DNA from: Litoditis marina
Taxonomy: Eukaryota > Nematoda > Chromadorea > Rhabditida > Rhabditidae
Assembly (NCBI GenBank): GCA_964036275.1
Contig: OZ038439.1
Span: 5,764,669-5,828,668 of the forward strand
Reading direction: 5' to 3'
Length of the DNA stretch: 64,000 bases
Shown here: one piece after another, positions 11,501-22,900 of the stretch
How positions within the stretch are numbered: the stretch's first letter is position 1
How the letters are laid out: each line of letters starts with the position of its first letter
Program-made: the position numbers and the translations under genes
The notes under the pieces: generated by a model
The model's database searches: none
What the model saw: only the letters and a program-made list of their open reading frames with translations
What the model was told of the DNA's origin: nothing

Positions 11501-14500
11501 AATTTGTAGAATTTGTGCAAATGAAAACAAGCGATCATTTGGAAATTATAGGTTACGATGAGCCAGCTCTCGGAAACTGTGTTGCAATTTCACTAGTGGA
11601 TGATTTTGTGAAAAGTGGCCAATGGATAAACACACCGTGTTCTAGCAATATGACCTCGGTTTGCAAACGACGTGAGTGCCTCGAACATAGTCAGTGACCA
11701 AATCATAATCGTAGTTCGATTTTGATATTTGTTAAACATTTCGTTTAATGCTGACCTAATTTCTGCTAAGTAAGTTGTGAAACTTTGTCTATAGTGGGTG
11801 CCAAATTGATCAATTCCTGACCCTCGCTGGAATCGAACCTGTGAGCAAATGATTCGTAGCAGGAGCGCCAATCACTGCGCTATTGGAGCACGTAACAGAC
11901 GAGCATTGGAATCGAGATTTGAAATCAAAGATATGTGTGCGTACACATCGAAAAATGAGATGTACAGTACCCTCCCGCAATTTGGTTGGCGACGACTATA
12001 TCAGTATTATGAAAGTTCGTGATGGCTGTCTTTGACGAATTTTAATAAAAGGAAGAAGATCAAACTACAAACACAGCGAGGCTAGACATCATACACCGTA
12101 TGGGATCGCTCTCTTAAAAGCAAACTTTCACTCGCGTAGAATGTTCTTGAAGTAATGAACTTGATCCCAACACTGCAGAATCTTTCATTTCTCTGTCGAT
12201 TGTCAAACCTTGTTTCTCAACGTTTCTCAACGTTTCAGCGAAAACAAAGCCGTGCGTCTCTCCAGTTGCGACGCCCTCAGTAATTCCACCCACTTGCACT
12301 TCACCATCTCTCTTTGAAGAAAACGGAACGGTGCGAAGTAGATTATAAAATAGATATGTTTGAATGTATGGGTGGCGTGAAAATACTCAGAGCCTGATGA
12401 AACGTTTATCATACTTCTCATGAGTTCATGAGCATTCATGGAGTCATCCGAGTACGATGTAGATTTTGAATGGCGACGTAAAAATACTTTGAATCAGATA
12501 GAAAGTTTTTTGCTGCGAAGTTCAAATAATGTAACTGGCAAAGTGGCAACCAAATGAAAAGCTGATTAAATTGTTTGTGTGAAGTAATTGCTACCGCGCC
12601 GCCCAGTTCGAGTCAAATAATGCAAACATAGTTTTACCACAACGGCTTTGAAAAACATATTTAAAAAGTTTCTCGAAAATTTCATCAATTTTGTGCCAAT
12701 CAATTTTGTCGCAATTCAGATCTATTCTCCCGGCTATCCATCCAATTATTACAATGGCCTCGAATGTGAATACCTAATCACGGCTCCACAGGGATACGTG
12801 GTATTCTTTCTACTGAAAGCAACAGAGTTCTCAGACTCTGCGAGCAGCATAAGTCTGTACAACAGCATCACTGATACCTTTCCTTTCCTGCCGAGGTCGG
12901 TTTTCAACATTTAATTTGTTCAAATTAGGAAAATGTTGAAAACAACTGTTCATCATTTATCATAAAACGAATGGAAAAATCTCATTTTCGCTGCGCATTC
13001 ATTGGTAAACGATGGAAGATACTCTTTATTTGAATTTCATATTTGCAATCTCCCTAATTTCAGGTTACGCTTTGGATTTGATGCACACCACACATTTTAT
13101 GCTTCGACAACTTCAACAATGAGAGTCAAGTTCTTGAGTGGAAGCTCAAACAAGTACAAATGGAGCGCTGATTATCTTTCAGTTGATAGTGAGCACCTAC
13201 TTTCTGATTGGAATTGAGGTGTTACGGACGTTTTGGAACTTACTTGTCAGGTATTTCGAGTAGGAAAACCTCCCGAACTACGGCAATGTACCGAATTTCC
13301 GCGATTAAGCATACTATTCGACAATGCGTCTGATAGACGGTAAAAGTCTTATCCATAATGAACAATGTCACTGAACTAAACAAAAACAGTAGCATTCGAC
13401 GGTTTAATTGAAAAATAAAAAGTTGAAACTGTAGTTTGTCATGGCTTTTTGACGGCGTTACTTCATGACTTTCGAGAAGGGTTATATCGAGAATGTTCTA
13501 AACTAGTGTGTACTAGTGTAAATAGGTTAAAAGTCACGGGCCTGAAAGGTTCCTTTTAGGTCCGCGATTTTTGTAGCCGAAATCACCCTAGAAGGGCCTA
13601 ATAGAGCCGCGTAGAGTGGCATTTTTCGTCTCTAATACTAGATTTAGTTTTTTTCTTACTCACCCTAGCGTACATACCCGGAAAATGGAGGAAAATGTAG
13701 ATTAGTGCAACACAATTGTATTCAACATTGATCAAAGCGTGGTCGGTACCAGATTCGCGGCCCTTTCAGGGCCTTTTGGGCCTGCGCTTACTCGATCACC
13801 CGAAATCTCCCATTTAGGGCCTAGTAGTCCCTTGACTTTTCACCTGAGTATTGATTTACTTTACTTCATTTTTTCAGTTCGTCCGTCTGGATGCAACCAA
13901 GGTGTACTTCACACTCCCGGAACGGTCGGTGCTTGAAGTAATCTGAGAGGGGAGCTAGAGTGCCCTTTAATAGATATTAAGAACAGCAGAAACATTGAAA
14001 AACAGAGCTTCGAATTTGAATCTATTAAAAAATGACGGTTTCGATAAATTTGTCATAGCCCCATCAGCCATTTACAGCTTCCATGCAGCCTCCCTTGAAC
14101 GTACTATTATTCTCGAAACAGAGTGTTATACCATATTCAAATAACTTCAGATAACTAGTCCGAATTTCAAAAACCAAGCACTATATGGTCTATATCCGTC
14201 ACACTACAACTGCACATATGGACTGGAGGCTGAACCTAATTACAGGTATTCATTGACTGAACCATTTTAAAATGTTTTCACATGTATTGCTGTTTAAACT
14301 AACAGACAAAATGTCAGCGAAAGCATCATGCCACCACTGAAAAGTTACATTTGAACTAAACGGTTCACTCACCAGCTTATCAGCTTGGTGTTCTATCGAA
14401 ATTGTTTAGTTTTATAATGATGATCTCACGCAATACAGAAAACAGTGTTTTGAATGGAGACAGGGAAAGTTTCCGAAAAAACAGGCTAGTTGGCATTCTT

Positions 14501-15238
14501 CGAAGTTGCACCGAGCGGCAGTGGTTTGGCATGATGTTTGGTCAAGATTGCAAATCTACAATATTGACACTTAGGATCAGATGAATTATCATTTCATCAT
14601 CATTTTATCAAAACCATATAGATTTCCTACTATTTTACAGAGTTTTACTGTCCTTCGGCTTTTACATCGCCTACAACAGTAACGATTATGTCGCTGTCTA
14701 TGATGGACCAGACTCTAACTCTCCTCTCCTTGCAAAGTTAGTTCAACCCTAATTCTTTGTTGGATTCATCCAGGTTTCTGATTCACAAAACGTTATACTC
14801 ACAGAATTTCAAATCATTGATTGATTGTTATGCAGTTGACATGTAGATATGAGAACATCTTCGACTGGAGTGTTATGCAATCATAACTATTCAGTCAAAG
14901 AGAAGTCAACAGAGCAAAATCCCATATCGTATCGTGACTGTAGCACACTAGAGTACAAAGGCTACAAAGGTCATAAACCGGTTCTAGGGTATTCCGAAAC
15001 ACTACAGAAACTGATTTTTCGATGTGGTAGATTTCAGCACTTGGATTATGCATTGCTGAACCTATCTAATTCCCAACTATGCTGTTGAATATCTATTATT
15101 CTCAGGTATACGCCTAGTGATTTTCCCAGCGGAAAACGGATCACTGCCACTTCCACTTCCAATCGGATGTTCGTCATTTTCGTAACGGATGATTTGTTTA
15201 GTGCCCCAGGATTCTCCGCCGAATTCATAATGGTTTGA
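8507..15238 (+). CDS. Locus B: complete secreted CTLD-CTLD-CUB-CUB protein (540 aa)
   Basis: Fifteen exons: 8507-8546, 8973-9028, 9305-9391, 9752-9890, 10243-10389, 10583-10716, 11108-11243, 11552-11671, 12239-12330, 12720-12895, 13064-13188, 13878-13924, 14151-14245, 14641-14736, 15106-15238; total 1623 nt, in frame. Signal peptide MLLYFLIFCSISA, CTLD1 about 17-156, CTLD2 157-286, Cys/Pro-rich linker 287-317, CUB1 318-425, CUB2 434-540 (DYVAVYDGPDSNSP). CTLDs keep GLTC, GNCV, GQWIN..C and SVCK, but lack EPN or QPD and have WIN or WIS instead of WND, so classical calcium-dependent sugar binding is uncertain. An in-frame ATG at 8462 was rejected: 8507 gives a 40-nt first exon as in locus F, a clean signal peptide, and leaves the GATA site upstream. 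Intron 6 has a GC donor (AAT/GCAAGT). AATAAA lies at 15270. The likely role is a secreted recognition protein of gut or cuticle, by family analogy only. Confidence 0.9.
8732..8912. repeat. Terminal-inverted-repeat MITE in intron 1 of locus B
   Basis: The ends are AAGTTTAAAACCGAGTTG.. and ..CAACTCGGTTTTTAACTT. The inner arm TTTACCAAGGTTCGCC pairs with GGCGAACCTTGGTAAA. The core contains GGTGCACAATTGTGCACC, itself a perfect palindrome. Non-coding. Confidence 0.8.
11788..12002 (-). mobile_element. tRNA-derived SINE, antisense copy in locus B intron 8
   Basis: The reverse complement has the GTCGTCGCCAACC head, a GGTACTGTACATCTCAT block, a GCAGTGATTGGCGCTCCTGC A-box region, a B-box (GGTTCGATTCC) and a CACCCACTATAG end, matching the copies at 16590 and 33414. 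Confidence 0.7.
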
Positions 15239-15269
15239 GAAAACATAAATGTTATCTGTAACTTTGTTG

Positions 15270-15275
15270 AATAAA
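15270..15275 (+). terminator. AATAAA poly(A) signal of locus B
   Basis: The canonical hexamer lies about 30 bp past the stop codon. Confidence 0.6.
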
Positions 15276-16256
15276 TCTGTGTAATCATCGTTCATTTCTG
15301 ACAAACAATCTGTGAACGACAACTTAGATAAAAAAAAACCTCAACCTGGGGTAGAAACTAGATTGGGGAATGAGTGAATGATTAGTTCACAGGTGTAAAA
15401 ATAGATTTTCTGTAGCATGCTGTTTCACAACTGCTGATTTGAGCCAGTTTACCCGAAATCTTGAAATGCTGGAACGCGAATGTTCTAGTTGACTCAATTT
15501 TCGCCCGATCAGCGGTGTTTAAAGGAAGCGTACCTCTTCAATTGAGTTATCAACGGATACAAAAAAAATTGAAAACAATCGGAACTAGTCATAGTTTCCA
15601 AACTTAGGTGTAATTTTTACAAATTCGAGTACGGCATGAACGCAGAAGCCATAGCACTCATGGAGACGCGCACAACTTGTCCATTAAAAGGCGCCGAAAG
15701 TATTAAAAAGTTACATACGCAAAAATTGACCGGTAAAAAAGGGTTTTGATGTTTATTACAGTTGTCCTATTGTTGATAAGTGAGGTTGTGTGTTCTAACA
15801 CATAATTCACCAATGGGGCAAGAGCTTTGCGATACAGTAATCCTCTGATTAGTTTGGCTCATACAACGCTTATTTATCTACGAACTGCATTTTCCTTCTC
15901 TGTCGTAAATGCGACTGACCACCAGTACCATACTGAAGCAGTATCTTGTATCTTTGTGTTTTCAATCGGTCAAAATTGTACAAAAACAGTTCCTTTGAAA
16001 GAATTTTACAGTCTTATTGAGGTGTCAACGAAAAGAAAGTAACATTGTTAGCAAGACCGGACACAGAGTCTTATCAATTTTGCCTAACATCTTCAAATGA
16101 CAATGAAATTACCTTTTGAATGACCGCTATCTGGGGTGCAAAAACGCGAACAAGTCATATGACACTCATAAACTGAAAATAATAAAGTCAGACACACAGT
16201 TTTCCGAAATGAGAATTGCGAAAAATTCAGTATCCATCTAAAATGGGCGTTCAACA

Positions 16257-16450
16257 CAGTCATTGCCAACGGAGAGGCGGGAGGATACTGTATATCTTCA
16301 CTCTCGCTGTGTACGACCACATTTCCTAGACATCTTCTTGTTGGATAATGTACTCTCGTAGCGTAGTGGTAGTGCCTAGCTACAATTCTTTTGCTCGCAG
16401 GTTCGAGTCCGGCGAGAGACAAAATGTGAACATCGGGCACCCCCTATAAC
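16257..16450 (+). mobile_element. tRNA-derived SINE copy
   Basis: Head CATTGCCAACGGAGAGGCGG, block GATACTGTATATCTTCACT, A-box TAGCGTAGTGGTAGTGCC, B-box GGTTCGAGTCCGG, then GAGAGACA and a GGCACCCCCTATAA end. The tRNA-like section is good enough to mimic a tRNA, but the acceptor stem is poor and the flanks match the SINE family. Confidence 0.75.
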
Positions 16451-16589
16451 AGAGCGATGTTCACACACTGATAATGTTGTTTTTGTACTTGTGTTTTATT
16501 TGGCGTCGTTCTTGAGGGTTGATTGGTGCCCAATCTCATGCAATTTTCCCTCACCACATATTATTTTGTGACGGCACAAATGCTACAAG

Positions 16590-16792
16590 ACTTATAGTGG
16601 GGGCCAAATTTATAAATTTCTGTCTCTTTCCGAAATCGAACCTGCGAGCGAAAGTTTCGTAGAAGGACGCTCACCACTGCGTAATTTGACTACATAACGA
16701 GCGTGTATTGTAATCGAAGACGTGTGTGCGCACACAGCGGAAAGTGAGATACACAGCACCCTTCCGCCTCTCCGTTGGCGACGACTATATAA
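16590..16792 (-). mobile_element. tRNA-derived SINE, antisense copy
   Basis: The reverse complement runs GTCGTCGCCAACGGAGAGGC, GTGCTGTGTATCTCACT, A-box ACGCAGTGGTGAGCGTCC, B-box GGTTCGATTTCGG, AGAGACAGAAATTTATAA and CCCACTATAAG. It is about 140 bp from the preceding copy and in the opposite orientation. Confidence 0.75.
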
Positions 16793-16888
16793 TAGTTTGC
16801 AGATGGTAGTAGATGAAGTACAACACTTCATCACAAACAATAATCTTTATAGCTGTTTCGACGGCGATCAAACATCTGGTATCAACCA

Positions 16889-16894
16889 TTTATT
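16889..16894 (-). terminator. AATAAA poly(A) signal of locus C
   Basis: The hexamer is on the minus strand, 27 bp past the locus C stop codon at 16922-16924. Confidence 0.6.
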
Positions 16895-16921
16895 TCGAAA
16901 ATACAATCAGAATGAGCATTT

Positions 16922-19900
16922 TCAAACAGCGGTGAACTCAGCCGAGAATCCGATGTAACCGCGGTTGGAGCGGGGTGTGAACTGAAGGAACATGGTGTTG
17001 CTGCTGTTCGAGGTCAGAGGTAATAGGCTGTTCGGCGGGGGGTATGTGTAAGCGTATCTAAACAGAACAAAGAATGAGTTCGGAACGGAATTCGCCATAA
17101 ATATATGTGCTCAGTGAATGGGAAACTTTTTGCCAAAAAGTCACAAACATGAACATTTTCACTGTGACGCAACTCGACTTGGTTCCTTCATTTTTCGATA
17201 TATTGATTTTGTACAGTCCCTTACTGTGTTGTGGTAGATGTGTACTTCGATGTGTCATTTCGAGCATCCCCAGTGCGCAACTACCCCCTCGTTGTCATTA
17301 CGTATGTCGCTTCCTCAATACAATGAAACGATACAGAGACATAAAAGTATATTTAAAATATATATTTATATTTTATATACTCTGTTTCATCAATCGATTT
17401 CATTCTACAGTAATCTTTCAAGTATTTGAGAAGCGTTTTCTAATGAATAATTCATTATCTTGAGTCGAAACGTTCACAGTTGGTAGTAGTGAACATGCAG
17501 AAGGCACTACCGGAAATCGGAGAAAATCCTAAAACGCCAATATAATGAACATTCACATGGGAGCTTGAGCAGATTACTGTAGAGGGTGATCAGTTGATGG
17601 AACAAAACATATTTGACAATGGTTTTTCATTTGCCATGTGGTCAGATTGTTAACTCAAAAGTCGACATTCTCCGATTAGGATGCATTAACTTGCCTTCCA
17701 ATAAGCACGGCTTTATCATCGGGACCATCGTACACAGAAAGCACATCATCCGCGTTGAAAGTGTAGAATTGGTAGAAAATGAGACGAACTCTGCAACATA
17801 GAAACAACGTGCATACGTTTTTCTTGAGTTTTACTAAATGAGTGAATCGAACCAAAACATTTGTCTAAATAAAGTTACGACTCGTTTGTCTCGTTCATAA
17901 CTACCTTTTCCCGGTCGGTGCTGCCAGCTGATAAGTGCAATTGAACTGCGATGGATAGTAACCGCGGTAGACATCGGTATTGTTGTAGTTTGGACTGGTT
18001 ATCTGGAACAGAATGAGCTTGGGAAAATTGAAGTAACGCTCCCTACTCTAGTTGGGTCCCCTCTCCCCCCCCCCCCCCCCTGTAGCACTCAAACCCCCAC
18101 CAAAGCTAAAACCTGAAAATTTAGGACAGGGGGGGGGGTCAAAATTCAACTCCGTTATTTACTATTGGGTCGGTAGAACTTCAATGGTAGAGGGTCAAAC
18201 TTTAACGAGTGGGAGGACTGAACTTCAATACAGGAAATGTTTAATTTTTACCCCCCACCATCAAAATTTTGTATTACAGGTGATAACTTGAATTATCACC
18301 CCCGGTGGGAGACGGGGGTCAAACTACACTTCCTCAAATGCAATACAATTTCAGAAAGGGGGGGGGGGGGTAAAAAGTCAATGTTCCCCATTGTTCTATT
18401 GTCTCATCTCATAATTTTATAGAAGTGAACAAGTTGTATTCGTTGACCAAATCAGGAGGTGTAGCTCGATTGGTGCACACGATAGAAAAAGCAAACCACA
18501 ATTGAAAACTGGTAGTGTAATACTAGAAACACCTAATATAAAATCAAGACAATAAATATCAACTTGAAAACTGACCATTCCGGGAGTCTGAAGGACGCCC
18601 TGATTACAACCAGACGCGGTAACTGGAAGAGGGGAAACGAATAGCGAATGTCGGTGGCTCTTTGTAGTTTGATCTCAGTGCGAGGCATAATTTTAATGTT
18701 TAGATCGAAAACTCACGGGATCCAACTACAAACACAGCGGTATGAGACAACGTACACCGTATTGATTAGGTATACGGGGAGTCTATAAGAGTTGCATAGA
18801 TTTTTTGTAATCGGTCGTGTACTTGTTTAGCATTAGTCATTGTCAGAGACACTGTTTGCCTCAATGTTCGTGTTCTGAGGGTGGTTTGAAAATGGTGAAT
18901 TTGTAACTCGCTAAATCCAACGCGATCCAATACGTGTATTTCTGCTGTGTTTTTAGTTCGATCCCATAGTTTAACTTCGCAATGTATGGCTTGTATCAAG
19001 TCTAAATTATAAATCTTCCTGGGTGTGGTTGTTAATTATTTTTCAAACAGCTCACTATCGATTGAAGTATAATTGGCACTCCATCTGTATTCGTTCGAAC
19101 TTCCACTGGAGAAGCTCATTTTCATTGTTGACGTCATCGAGGCATAGAACGCATAGTCAAGATACCAACCACTTTCCACTCTGTAACAGTTCAATGTTTT
19201 GGATAGATGAACATTTATAAGTTAAAGATGGACGATTGAGTGGTCCGATCGTCACGATTCAGTCCTTTAAACTGCAATAGATTTTTCAATTGCAGTTTGA
19301 AGGACCGTTGACACGGGATTGGTCCACATAATAGTTTTGCTTTGAGGAAATATTATTGAGTTATTGACTAGAGTAGAATAGAATAGAAAACTCAGTCGCG
19401 ATTGTGATTGTGCGTTTGTGCTCAGTAAAACCTGTTACTTCAGGAACTGTGTACATTCCTGTATATAGTGGACGCCCATCGATAATGGAGGGCACACAGA
19501 CAAATAAATTACCAGGCCGCCTCAGCCGGGTATCGAACCCGCGAGGCTCGGAACCAGACGGCGCCCACTAGCGCATACACCAGTTGAACACTTATAGAGG
19601 AGAGCAGCTAGCTTATACATTGCTACCATTACCCGATCAAAAGACGGTTCGGTGTCTAAGAAACATGTTCACGGTCTATAAGTAAAAACCACAAAAAGAT
19701 CATTGTACTCCTAATGCTGAAGCTGAAATGAGAAAACTTGAAGAAAAAAAAACAATCGTTTTTACAAAACGACTTCATTCAACAAATCACAATCACTAAA
19801 TACAAACCAATGGACCAACTGACGAATAAAATAACGAGAATACAAAAATCGTAATTTATAACAAGAAATGTATAAACATAGCCTTTGGGAACATCACAGG

Positions 19901-22900
19901 GTAACTTGTTAGCTTAGCTTGAAACAGTGATTGTTATTAAAAACAACTTCTAATAGTTAAATCATGAAAAATCGGGAAAACTTACGTACAAAGGCAGTAA
20001 AAATGCAATTTACACACAAATCATAAAGAAAAATTCAGCGACTTGTTTTATCTCGAAACTAATTGGGAATGGTCTCTAGTTTTCATACATCAAACCTTTT
20101 CCAATCAAAAGTAGAAAGGTGACATAACGAAAGAACAGTAAGGTGACTATTTTACAGAGAGGAGCCGGTTTTTTTAAAGATCAAAATATGAACAACTCAT
20201 GAATTCTCCCGATATTGGTGAAAAAATGCTTTACACACGTAAAAACTATGCATACACCAGTTTGGTCCGACTATTCAACGAAAAGTAGTTGGTTTTCTGA
20301 TTGAAACACGTGAAAAATCATGATTTTGAAACAAAAGTCGCCATTTTTTTTCGTCTTTGGCTGAAAAGTAGTCCGTTTATTGAATATTTCTGACTATTCT
20401 GACAACCTTACTGGGGTACGAAACTATGATTTGGCATGAAAACAGGTGAGGCGAAAAGGGACAAGGGAGCCCTTTTTGGAATTTTTCAGAACATTTGAAC
20501 AACTTTACTGGCGTGTGAAAAGGAGTCCTATATCACCGAAGACATCCGATCCGCTGCTGTTGCCAGATCTTGTTTGGTATTTTGGTAGTCACTCATCCCA
20601 ACTGCTTTCGAACTGCCAGTTCCCGTCACGAACCTAAGGCCGAGCCTGAAAGTAGAAATTAGTTTACGAAAATCAAAACTTCTTGCAACAATGATTACTA
20701 TTAACAAGTGAGGATTGATTCTGAAAGAAAATCGTAGAATTCTAGTTATGCATGAAAAACATGCACAGCTCGCATAATTAGCTGGATCACTACTGCTAGA
20801 GCTTGAAAAGTTTGGAAAACGAGGTTCTTTCACATTCAACTAGACAACTCGGACATTTTAAAGTTAAATCTTACCAAAATGTTGTGTATTCGGAGATAAA
20901 ACGACTTAATTCAGTTCAAATAGTCTGCAGTATGTGATATATCAATATTAGTGATCATGAGGGGTTAATCAACTTCATAGAAAAGTAACCTGTCAATAGG
21001 AAAATCGGCAAGGTTTGGCCTAGTACTTTCCATTGGATTTTAATAAGAAAACATGAGAAAATAAATCTTTCAGCGTTAACTCAAAACGAGAATCGAATAG
21101 CAAAAAACTCTAACCTGCATTAAACATCGACACCCGGGACCCGGCGTGTGATAAACGCAGGAGTTACGTCGACGACCACTCGTTTCCATTGCTGACGAAA
21201 GCTAGGGTGTACTGCAAGCGTACAAAAATTAACACAAGCAACAAATAATGAAATTCTACGCAGGAATGAACAAAATGCAAGTGGGGTCAATCCGAAAACT
21301 CAGTTATGAAAAAAAACTACACATCAAATTAAGTAATTTCTTGAGTTTTATACGCAAAGTTTCCAATGTTTGCTCCAACCAAAATGGCTCAATTATGCCG
21401 AGTATGGTAGAAAAGGTGCCCGTTTTCTGTGTTTGGTTTTGGCCATACATGATATAGCAAAAATAGTCAGACTATAAAGTTTAATATACCAAACAACTAT
21501 AGAAGAAAGAAAATGCTGTAAAAAATTTACTCACATTTTGTATTTCCTCGATCAAGGAGAGGCCTCTGTTGACCCCGAAGGTTGAACCGCTAATTAATGG
21601 AACGTCTCGAAAACCTGAAAGAAAATCGATTATTCACATAAAGCAAATAACATGTGGCACGTGCATGAGATAACAGTGAAATAAAGTAATAGTACGAAAA
21701 AAATAAATAAACAGATATCATTTGGCTTTTCGAATTCAGCTGAAAATACAAGCTCAAAAAAATATAGTGTATAATCAAGTAGGTTCATAGAAAGGCTTTA
21801 AAAGAAGGAAATACAATACTTTTTTTCACAAAATAAACACTATTATCGCTTTATTCGAGAGGAAAATTTGAATAAAACCAACAAAATGGTGCAATGCAGC
21901 CACAGGGAAATAAAAACCGCTAATTGACAGCAAAGTTACTGCAGTTCTACCCCGGTTTGACTGCCGATTTACCGCTGGTAGTACCGCGGTACTACCAGCG
22001 GTAAATCGGCAGTAAATCTGCAGTAAACCCGCAGTAAATGCGTAGTAAAGTAATTGGTATTCAAATCTACCACAAATTATCTAAAATAAAACTTTCTCAA
22101 AAAACAGTTTAATTTAACGCAATAGGAGCGCTCTATGCATCCTATCAGCATCAAAGTATAATATGATACCTTTCCGTTCTCGAAAAGTACCTCAAACTTG
22201 GGTAATTAAACCGAAATCAACTCAAACCTCAACGACTAGTGATGGAGAAGTCCGTACTTAAGAAAGGGCGGAAAATATTTTTTTCAAAATTCGTTTTTAA
22301 GGGTGAAAATGCATTCAATTCTCCAATATGCATGAATATTATTTGTACATCAGGATATCTGAACATATTTCTCGAAAATCATGATTTGGTGAAGAAATTG
22401 AAGTAATGAGCAACAACCATGAAAGTTCTTCTCTTAAATTTCCAATATATGGTTTTCCATCATGATTTGCTAAGTAAAATGTTAATTCGTTCCATTTTAA
22501 ACGATTGAATACTCATATTATAGAAATGCAGTTGCCAGTAACTCACCATAACGATCGAAATAAAAGTTGAGCTGTCAGACTTGAAAAAAAATATCTGCTC
22601 ATTTTCTCGAAACTGATTTGTATAATCTCCGATACGTTTATCCCTTCATTTTTTGAGTTTTAATATTGCATTTCCACACGAAACACGCACTTCTGAGTAA
22701 TTTACTATGAATCTACTGCGGGTTTACTGCGGGTTTACTGCACGTTTACTGCGGATCTACAACGGGTTCGCCTTACTACGGGTTTACTGCGGATTTAACC
22801 CTGGTCACGAAATTCCTATGAGCAATCGCGCGCCATTGATTAAAGGACTGCGACACAGAGAAATAAATTTCTCGCAATATAGCACGATTATCGCTGGTCC

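Larger units (their letters stand above)
15239..16921. other. Tail-to-tail spacer between loci B and C
   Basis: This 1.7-kb spacer separates the convergent 3' ends. It holds a poly(A) signal for each gene and two SINE copies facing each other tail-to-tail. ORFs here are short and show no family resemblance; I see no additional gene. Confidence 0.7.

Noticed and set aside
16355..16425. Functional tRNA gene
   Set aside because: A- and B-boxes are good but the acceptor stem is weak, and the flanks are those of the dispersed SINE family.
22705..22800. CRISPR-like short repeats
   Set aside because: Units are about 10-13 bp with no unique spacers of constant length, in a eukaryotic intron; it is a minisatellite.
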